Of a DNA stretch of 64,000 nt, positions 56,640 through 64,000 are shown piece by piece. The translations under genes and the position numbers were made by a program. The first letter of the stretch is position 1, and the number at the start of each line of letters is the position of its first letter. This DNA comes from Doryteuthis pealeii (taxonomy: Eukaryota; Mollusca; Cephalopoda; Myopsida; Loliginidae), in contig CM042150.1 in the NCBI GenBank assembly GCA_023376005.1, forward strand, positions 73,276,752-73,340,751. The letters run 5' to 3'. The notes beneath the pieces are model-generated. The model was not told the origin of the DNA. It ran no database searches and saw nothing but the letters and a program-made list of their open reading frames with translations.

Positions 56640-56985
56640 TTAGTGTTTTAAAGGTTTAAGGTAGCTGGATACTTTTGTATGTTCTTAGGGTTTTACTTTT
56701 AACCCCATCTCACTTGGTGGTTGTGCTGAAAAGGAAGGAATTCAAGGAACAAAAAAGAAAGACCAAGGCAGAAGGTGGTTTAATGATGTAGGCCTTATTC
56801 ACCAGTCATAATCGCCCGTGGCAATGGGATATCCCCCTGGCCGTGCTAGTGACTACACACAGTTAAGGCCTAAACTCGAATGACTGAGGGATTGTCTTCG
56901 GGGCTCAGAAGTGGGTTTTTTTGTTTTTTTTTCACACATGCGTGGAGGGCTCCTTCAGGGAAGGCTCATGGGAGTTTATTTTTTT
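56640..56985 (+). repeat. Dispersed repeat matching palindrome core
   Basis: Same ordered segments as 34900-35240: AGGTAGCTGGATACTTTTG, GGGTTTTACTTTTAACCCC, AAGGCAGAAGGTGG and GTAGGCCTTATTCACC. It ends in T-rich sequence. Confidence 0.7.
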
Positions 56986-57297
56986 TTTTATTTTAATTTT
57001 ATTTTATTCCCCCACAAAACTGAATGCTGTTTAGTTGGATGTAGAATTTCTCTTATGATCCCCCTCCCCCAAAAAACAATTTTTTTTTTTTCGTTCTCAA
57101 CAGACATTCAAAAAAATAAGAAATTACAGTTATTCGCCCATTTCATTCATAACATAAAGAAATAAGAAAGTAGGAGGAGAAAAAAAAAAGAGGGAAAAAA
57201 AAATAAGAAAAAAATTATAATCACACAAAAAAAAAACTTAAGCACGTACATTTCTGATATACTCCTCTGAAGATGAAGTTTCTACTTTGAAATTTTT
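56986..57297. other. A/T-homopolymer-rich flank of gypsy B
   Basis: Long A and T homopolymers with no gene. A run of five T immediately precedes the LTR and could be one side of the target duplication. Confidence 0.5.
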
Positions 57298-58185
57298 ATA
57301 TCTTAGGATATCCGTAAAAGCGTATGGTTTGCAAGGAAGAATAATGGACAAGATTAATTTGATAAAAAATCGTTTATTGAAATAACGAGTGTGAAAATTG
57401 TTGTTGTCGCCGTAGATAACGGTAGTAGTTCTCTGGAGTGGCCGAGGGGTCGGTGAGGTGTGGGTATCGTATGATACGTCGGAATCTCTCTTGGCCTGGT
57501 GCAAGGCGTGAGGTGGTAGAAGTTGAGTTGATACGGTCACTTGGTGTAGGGACCAAGTCAGGAATATCTCAGTGGAATAGTGATGGTCAGGGAAGGTAGT
57601 AGTGGCCGAGGGAGTTGAGTTCGTCAACTTAGGATACTGTTGTAAGTGGATACGGTCACTTGGTGCGGGAATAAAGTCAGGAATATCTCAGCGAGTTGTA
57701 GCGGGTAGCGCTGTAGTGGTCAGGGGTAAGGATGTCGCCTGGCTACGGTGAGGTGTTGAAGTAAGGCTGAGTGGGCGAGGGCGTGCGTGGTGGTGGGTGC
57801 GTAGCGGTTCCTTGATCCTCTCGTCTGGTGATATTCTCGGTTCCAGGCCGTCCGTCCAACTGCCGATTCTCAAAATACCCGAGCTTATATGCTGGTAGAT
57901 GGGCTCCAGAAAGCTTTTGGGGTTTTTAGCGGAAGATTTTTCATTGGTTGAAAATCCGGATTCCTTACAATATTATTTTTTGTTTATTTTGGAATTCCTC
58001 TCAAGCGTAACTCAATCCGAGCCTATGCGCAGAACTGCGTCGAATTGGTCACTTCGTGAGAGGGTACCATTGAGTTCACATCCGTTTGTTGCCTCCGACT
58101 TGAGTTTTGATGTTTTATGGTAGCGAGGTGTATTTTGTGAGTAAGCATTGTGAATCATAAGAGATATCTTCGCTCTGATATAACA
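57298..58185 (-). repeat. 3' LTR of gypsy B (888 bp)
   Basis: Full-length LTR with a TATA-like box (57884-57889) and AATAAA signal (57373-57378). It aligns with 23208-24102 and 63220-64000. The adjoining internal sequence has only a weak purine tract (GGGAG), so the plus-strand primer is unclear. Confidence 0.92.
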
Positions 58186-58450
58186 AAGCTCCCAAGATAT
58201 CAATTTGATTCACAATGTGTATGTATGGTTATGTAGGTGGTGTGTTGACTGTGGATTCACTGCATTATGAAGTCCTTGTAACGCGTTGGCATCTGACTTC
58301 GCGTTTGCCTAACCGGGAGTCGTTTCCTGTTGTTTTGTTGTTGTTCAGACATGTCATGCTGACCGGGAGATTGTGTGGGTTTCTGCACAGTGGATTGCTC
58401 GGTGCGTGGTGGTTCCTGATGCTGTTGGTGCACGTGATCTGGCGGAGGAG
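58186..58450 (-). other. Non-coding segment between pol and 3' LTR of gypsy B
   Basis: About 265 bp with no env-like frame. The LTR-proximal part (about 165 bp) is absent from copy A, where the LTR stub joins sequence corresponding to 58357. Confidence 0.7.
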
Positions 58451-61400
58451 CTAGTACGTTGTGGGACAGGTGTTTTGGTCGAGTGTGAGGCGTCGAATGT
58501 GGGCTCGGTGAACCCAGTCGGTTTCACCCTTTTCGTTTCTCACTTGAATCACCATGTCGTTTGTTTTTAACACTTCAAAGGTGCCTATCCAGTTTAAGTG
58601 AGACGAATGAGCGATGGTAGATTGAGGACGGTGTAATAGCACCATATCGCCGACCCGTATTGGGTCCTTGAATACCAGCTGGTTCAGTCTGGTATTTGAT
58701 TTGTGGTCGACTTCGTTGTTTGCCAGGGTGACACGTCGATGGACTTGTCTCAATAGAGCATTGATCTGCATGCCATATGCCGTGGGGCTTTGGTTTGTGA
58801 GCTCGTTGTGTAGCGGTTTGGGTAAACCGATGTTGGGTTGTCGGCCGGTGATCACATAGTGAGGTGACGCGCCGGTGGCGCTGTTAATTGTCGCGTTCAT
58901 GGATGAGATGACGGATTCGAGTATATCCGTCCATTCACAATTCCGATCTTCGCATAGCATGAAGAGAGCATTCTTCATTGTACGGTGCTGTCGTTCGATG
59001 TTACCCGAACTCTGCGGCCGCCAGGGCAGTGCAGTTCCTGTGTGATCGACATCAGCTCGCAAAACGTCTTATATATCTCTCCTGTGAAGTGGGTCCGCGA
59101 TCGGAGGATACAATTCGTGGTATTTCCCGGCGGAGGAAAAAACTGTATAGTCCCCGAGCAGCGTCGATGGCCCGGTCTCTCGCGCAAGGTACGGCCATGA
59201 GATGACGACTGAAACTGTCAAGTATGGTTAGGATGTAACGTTTTCCCTTCGAGATGGGCATTGTCACGAAGTCGACGTAGATTATGTCGAAGGGCTTTTT
59301 TCCACGTTTGCAATGGCCGGCAGGCCAGTATCGGCGTTTGCCATAGTTTCCCTTCCGTTTGGCGCAGACTTCACAAGATCCGACGTACGTTTCGATGTCG
59401 CGGTCCTTGAATTCCCACCAATAGCTGGCTAAGTGGGCGCGCATACGGGTGACCCCAGAGTGGTTGATACAGTCGTGGGCCTGATACAGGAATTTGTTGC
59501 GAAGACTGTATGGTACAACCAGCCTTGGGGAAGTTTACTGTCTCTAACCATCAAGACCGCGCTACCTGGCTCTAGGTAGAATTTATGCAAGTGTCTTTGG
59601 TACAGGGGTGTCCGATGGTCGTCGGGATCCATGCGAAATCCCTTGCTTAGATCGTTTGTTTGGATGGCTCTAATGATTTCTGAGAGTAATTTATCTGTTA
59701 ATTGTTCCGCTGCTATGTTGAGGAGATCGCAATTCTTCTCGGTTGGGATGGTGGACGTAGAGTGGTATGCGAAAAATGCGTCCGCGATGCGTTTTGGGCA
59801 TTTGGTGCCTTGTGATGTGTGGGTCTTGGCGATGAGTTGTAAGCCACTGATATCGCCCAGACACCATGACGGGATGTAAATATGGAGATCGGATCCCTTT
59901 ATTTTGAATGCTTTCCCCGCCGGCGTAGAGTCGGCCGTCATTTTAACCCTTTTTTGTCCATGGCTTCTGCTGAGCATGTCGGCCCACACATTCGATTCTC
60001 CCTCAACGAATTCCAGTACGAATTTGTAGCAGGAAATCTCTTCTTGCCAACGACGTATCTTGGCATTGTTGAATTCCCGCTGGTCCAGGTAAGTCAGTGA
60101 TCTGTGGTCGGTGAAAATGACAAAGGGGCGATTGCGCAGGAAATAATCAAATTTGGCGATCGCCCACTTTATTGCATACGCCTCTCGTTCCGTTGTGGAC
60201 CAGTTCTGTTCCGTAGTGTTGAAAGTGTGTGAGGCGACAGCTATAATTTTCTTCTTTCCATTCTCCGCCTCCTGCATTAGGATGGCACCACAGGCCACGT
60301 CGCTGGCATCGTGGTAAGGGTGAACAGTTGGGAAAAGTCTGGAAATGAGATGATCGGTGGTGAAGAGAGTCGGTTTTTTTATTTTTTGGAATGCCTTGTC
60401 GGCTTCCTCCGTCCATAAGAATGTCCTATTTGCTTTGTTTAGCTCGTGGATGGGATTCATAAGGTTGGAGAACGTGTCCGATCTTATCTGTTCGTATAGG
60501 CGAGTCTCCAGGAATTGTCTGATCCATACTAATCGACCGATAAGGCTTTGTAGCGCCTTTTTTGATGTTGGGGGTTGCATTTCCCTAATGGCACGAACAT
60601 ATTCTGGGTCGGCCTTGAATCCCTCGCTGGTCACTATGCGCCCGAGGTATTTTGCCTCAGTGGCGAGGAAGGTGCATTTCTCGGGGTTGAGTTTGAGTCC
60701 GAATTTGCGCAGGGCGGTGAAGAGCTGCTCTAGTGCGAGTATGTACTCCTCGAATGTCTTAGCATGGACCAGATTGTCGTCGATATAGGAGGATATGTTT
60801 GAGCGAGATGAGACCGTCGCCAGGGCTTCTGCTATGCATCGGGAGAAGATTTGTCCGGCCGACGTGAGGCCAAAAGCTAGACGCGTGTATTGGTAACACT
60901 TGTCCTTCCATGTGAATGCTTTTGTAGCGATCGCGTTCATCGATTTGTATTTGCCAATACCCGCTGCGGAGATCGAGGGTGGCAAAGTATTTATTGCCTT
61001 CCCCGATCCTGTGGAACAGTTGGTCGATCCTTGGCATGGGGTATGGGTCGAGATCGATCAATACCTTATTGAGAGTTCTTTTGAAGTTTGCAACGACTCG
61101 AATTGTTCCATTTTCTTACGCACGGCGAACACCGGACTGTTGAAACCCTTAGGATCGTGGCAAGGCTCAATTATTCCCACAGAGGCCATGTGGTTGATTT
61201 CGTCATCGACGTCGCCTTCAAGTGCCTGGGCTATAGGATGTTGCCTTTGGCTGCGCGATTGACCATTTGTTGGTATCCGAACGGGCTTGACGAAGGTACC
61301 CTTATCCCCGTTTTGTGTACCGAGGACGTCGCTGTAACGAAGAAGTAGGTTCGTTACGCCTTCTAGTTCGTCGCGGTTCGGGTGGTTTGGGAGTGATAGC

Positions 61401-61456
61401 CCTGTATTTCGTTTTAGCCAGCGCAACTTTTCTTCCAGTGTCTGGTAAATGGGCAC
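58451..61456 (-). pseudogene. Gypsy B pol, broken by small indels
   Basis: Frames 61058-61456 (RT start), 59429-60985 (RT palm with YIDD at 60776-60787, RNase H, integrase start), 59052-59444 (integrase H2C2 and core) and 58451-59062 (rest of integrase) together cover the same protein as copy A. Breaks relative to A occur near 61112, 60920, 59530, 59095-59131 and 59024, mostly one- or two-base differences. One change near 59131 is a 3-base loss. RT and RNase H active-site residues are present in one continuous 518-codon frame. The catalytic integrase residues are split between frames. Confidence 0.9.
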
Positions 61457-61550
61457 TGGCGTTGCGGTCAGCCGACCTTCACTGCTGTTAAGGTTTGCGC
61501 CCCATACACAGGGTTGTTGTTGAGTGAGCCGACCTGGTCATGTGCTCGTA

Positions 61551-63186
61551 TTAGCGGGCTGTGTGTGTCACTAGACCCGACGCCGTGGTTCGTTTGAACT
61601 CGACAGTTGCGTCCTGGTTGTTGATTGTGTACGAGTTGAGTGTGTTGTGACCAAGGATATTTTGACCGATCAGAATCGGTGTAGACTGAGCCGTTACCAA
61701 CACGTTGATTTCACCGAAGATGGGGGAGTCATGGTTGCCGATGGCGATATAACAGTTTAGTTCTCCAATGGCAGTAATGCTACCGTTGATCCCTTTTACG
61801 TGAACGTTGGAACGAGTCATGTGTTTCTTAGCCTCCTTGGGCAGTTGAGAGATTGGTACAATGCAGGTGGAGCATCCAGAGTCCAACATTGCTGCACCGG
61901 AAAATGCGGTACCTTCGACGATGAAGGTAGAGTTTATGAGAGGTGATCTCTGCCCGGAAGGTTTCTGGAGGTTGTATATGTGATGGCGAGTGGGGGAGAA
62001 CCGAGACTGGGCCATCACATCTCGTCTGGTTCGTACCGAAAATCCTGTACTTCCGTGTTTTATAGATGGTGTGTCCCTATCCGTTTCTGCGACATGGGCA
62101 TGGGTGTGAGGCGGATGACGATATGGGCAATTTTGGCCGTGGAAGCAAGCGCGGCCCATGGTGTAGTTCCAGCATATGCCGGGTTCTAGGTTGCGGTCGC
62201 GGCCTCCGCGTGTCCGGATGTTGTTGCGTTTGTGTGATGTAGTAGCATTCGTCTGTTGTGAGCGCGGTGGTTGGTCACTTGTTCGTGGTGGTTGTTTGAG
62301 TTTGGTGGACGTGTTTCCCCGACTCCATCGCTGTGGTCTATGCGTGTAGTATGCGTTGTCATGCGATGTCGTGTCGTCAGTCTTTATGCCCCGATCGATG
62401 TATTGTTGGGCTTCACACGCTATACCGCTTGCTGTGTAATGGTTGTCCATTGTTCTGACGAGGTGAGGGTATAGGTTTGGATTCCACGTTTTGACCTTCT
62501 CGCTCATCAACATTGCCCCCATCACCGAGAAAAGTGTATCGACAGTTAGATCAGAGTTGTTGTCCTTCCTGTGTTTATTTTTTATGTGACAGCGGCCTCT
62601 CTGATTGTGTTTTCGAGTCGGCCAGCGAAATCTGTCAGCTTTTTCACCGTCTCGTCGTTGTAGATCCCATGCGCGACTAAGGTGTTGGAAGTTTGTCATC
62701 TGGCTGCCATGGGTTGCCAGGAGGTATGCCTTCAGCTGCTCGAAGGTGGATGTGTCCTGCCCGGAGTCTGTCATCTGCTGAAAAATGCCGTGGTCGAGTA
62801 AATCCTTGGCAGCCTTGACAAATTCAGTTTCCAAGCTGGGATAGTTGGTAAGTTCGGGCGTCACGTGGAGCGTATAGGTTTTGTTTAGGCTGGTGATGAA
62901 TTGGTTCACGTCGTTTCCAGGGTTGAAGTTTCTTTTGGGTCTCATGGCGTCACGCAGGTTTTGCTGATGCGTTAGTAGACTGTAGTTGTCGGCTGTCTGG
63001 GTTGTTGGTGGTGTCGTTGGTTTGGCGTGATCTAGGGCTTCCATCATCCTGTTTTATCTCGGTTGTTGCTTCTTGTATTGTTTCCTGACTAACAGGTGTT
63101 GGGCACTTTCTTAGGTCGTGGAGATATTTTCTCTGGTCTTTGATAAAGTCGATAATTTCCGAGCGAGTTAATCTTGTATAGTCCAT
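61551..63186 (-). pseudogene. Gypsy B gag-protease with CCCH zinc finger
   Basis: A continuous frame of 498 codons (61551-63047) fuses the capsid-like region (about residues 1-220), a basic/Ser-Thr-rich linker, a zinc finger C292-x8-C301-x5-C307-x3-H311 (62115-62174) and a retropepsin-type protease with LDSG at 388-391 and an ILIGQNILG segment near 458. The likely true start is the ATG at 63186 after the primer-binding site, but the first 45 codons are in another frame because of an extra T near 63053. Residues 137-153 differ from copy A, as expected from two compensating indels. The CCCH spacing is that of tristetraprolin-type RNA-binding fingers, not the CCHC knuckle usual in Gag. Confidence 0.85.
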
Positions 63187-63202
63187 ATTTTCCCTTGCAA
63201 CA

Positions 63203-63214
63203 CGCCTGACACCA
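63203..63214 (-). promoter_or_regulatory. Primer-binding site of gypsy B
   Basis: The minus strand reads TGGTGTCAGGCG five bases inside the LTR, identical to copy A, fitting a tRNA ending in CCTGACACCA (probably tRNA-Leu). Confidence 0.75.
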
Positions 63215-63219
63215 GTTTT

Positions 63220-64000
63220 GTATCTTAGGATATCCGTAAAAGCGTATGGTTTGCAAGGAAGAATAATGGACAAGATTAATTTGATAAAAATCGTTTATTG
63301 AAATAACGAGTGTGAAAATTGTTGTTGTCGCCGTAGATAACGGTAGTAGTTCTCTGGAGTGGCCGAGGGGTCGGTGAGGTGTGGGTATCGTATGATACGT
63401 CGGAATCTCTCTTGGCCTGGTGCAAGGCGTGAGGTAGAAGTTGAGTTGATACGGTCACTTGGTGTAGGGACCAAGTCAGGAATATCTCAGTGGAATAGTG
63501 ATGGTCAGGGAATGTAGTAGTGGCCGAGGGAGTTGAGTTCGTCAACTTAGGATACTGTTGTAAGTGGATACGGTCACTTGGTGCGGGAATAAAGTCAGGA
63601 ATATCTCAGCGAGTTGTAGCGGGTAGCGCTGTAGTGGTCAGGGGGGTAAGGATGTCGCCTGGCTACGGTGAGGTGTTGAAGTAAGGCTGAGTGTCCGGTG
63701 GGCGAGGGCGTGCGTGGTGGTGGGTGCGTAGCGGTTCCTTGATCCTCTCGTCTGGTGATATTCTCGGTTCCAGGCCGTCCGTCCAACTGCCGATTCTCAA
63801 AATGCCCGAGCTTATATGCTGGTAGATGGGCTCCAGAAAGCCTTTGAGGTGTTTAGCGGGAAGATTTTTCATTGGTTGAAAATCCGGATTCCTTACAATA
63901 TTATTTTTTGTTTATTTTGGAATTCCTCTCAAGCGTAACTCAATCCGAGCCTATGCGCAGAACTGCGTCGAATTGGTCACTTCGTGAGAGGGTACCATTG
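63220..64000 (-). repeat. 5' LTR of gypsy B, truncated by window end
   Basis: 781 bp visible of about 890. TATA-like box at 63811-63816 and AATAAA at 63294-63299. Very similar to the 3' LTR at 57298-58185. Confidence 0.92.

Larger units (their letters stand above)
57298..64000 (-). mobile_element. Ty3/gypsy LTR retrotransposon, copy B (runs off window)
   Basis: Minus strand: 3' LTR 57298-58185, internal region 58186-63219, 5' LTR from 63220 to beyond the window end. Both LTRs share variants that copy A lacks (for example TCGTCAACTTAGGATACTG at 57623 and 63540), so they stem from one insertion. The coding order is as in copy A with no env. Breaks differ from those in copy A. The element lies downstream of laminin exon 4 and is antisense to it, possibly inside an intron. 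Confidence 0.95.

Noticed and set aside
58186..58450. Possible env gene between pol and 3' LTR of gypsy B
   Set aside because: Only about 265 bp remain, with no long frame, signal peptide or membrane segment.

Overview
The window is repeat-dominated, AT-rich animal genomic DNA. Four spliced exons of a laminin alpha-type gene (49466-54391, plus strand) are the only host protein-coding sequence I can support. The tRNA-derived SINEs, LINE ORF2 tails, Helitron-like ends, foldback elements and long (GT)n, (AT)n and (CT)n arrays would fit a lophotrochozoan. A mollusc, perhaps a cephalopod, is my guess, but nothing in the window proves it.

Layout. (1) 1-18.3 kb: non-coding DNA with a Helitron-like element carrying two nested foldback elements, further foldbacks, two LINE 3' fragments, several tRNA-derived SINE pieces and dispersed repeats. 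(2) 18323-24102: Ty3/gypsy LTR retrotransposon copy A, minus strand. It was inserted into a Helitron-like sequence with a 5-bp target duplication, and one LTR has lost all but 17 bp. (3) 24161-47171: a giant inverted repeat, arms about 11 kb each, with a loop of about 100 bp near 35347. (4) 47172: a single N. (5) 47173 to about 51650: a second, smaller inverted repeat centred near 49407, carrying inverted, damaged copies of laminin exons 1 and 2. (6) 49466-54391: laminin exons, with a 1.7-kb GT-rich array in intron 2 and foldback elements in introns 1 and 3. (7) 54.4-57.3 kb: minisatellite, inverted repeat, SINE and Helitron fragments, probably further intron. (8) 57298-64000: gypsy copy B, same family and strand as A, running off the window.

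The two gypsy copies carry the same gag-protease-RT-RNase H-integrase coding block and no env. Gag ends in a C-x8-C-x5-C-x3-H zinc finger instead of the usual CCHC knuckle. A and B differ mainly by single-base indels at different places, so each keeps intact what the other has broken. This pattern, together with the two consecutive fold-backs joined at an N, means long-read sequencing or assembly error must be considered before any biological reading of the palindromes or frameshifts.

The laminin exons have consistent phases (2/2, 2/0, 0/0, 0/2), consensus splice sites and an uninterrupted reading. They correspond to the last LE repeat plus the L4b-like region found in LanA/alpha-3/alpha-5-type chains. 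Upstream and downstream exons are not visible.
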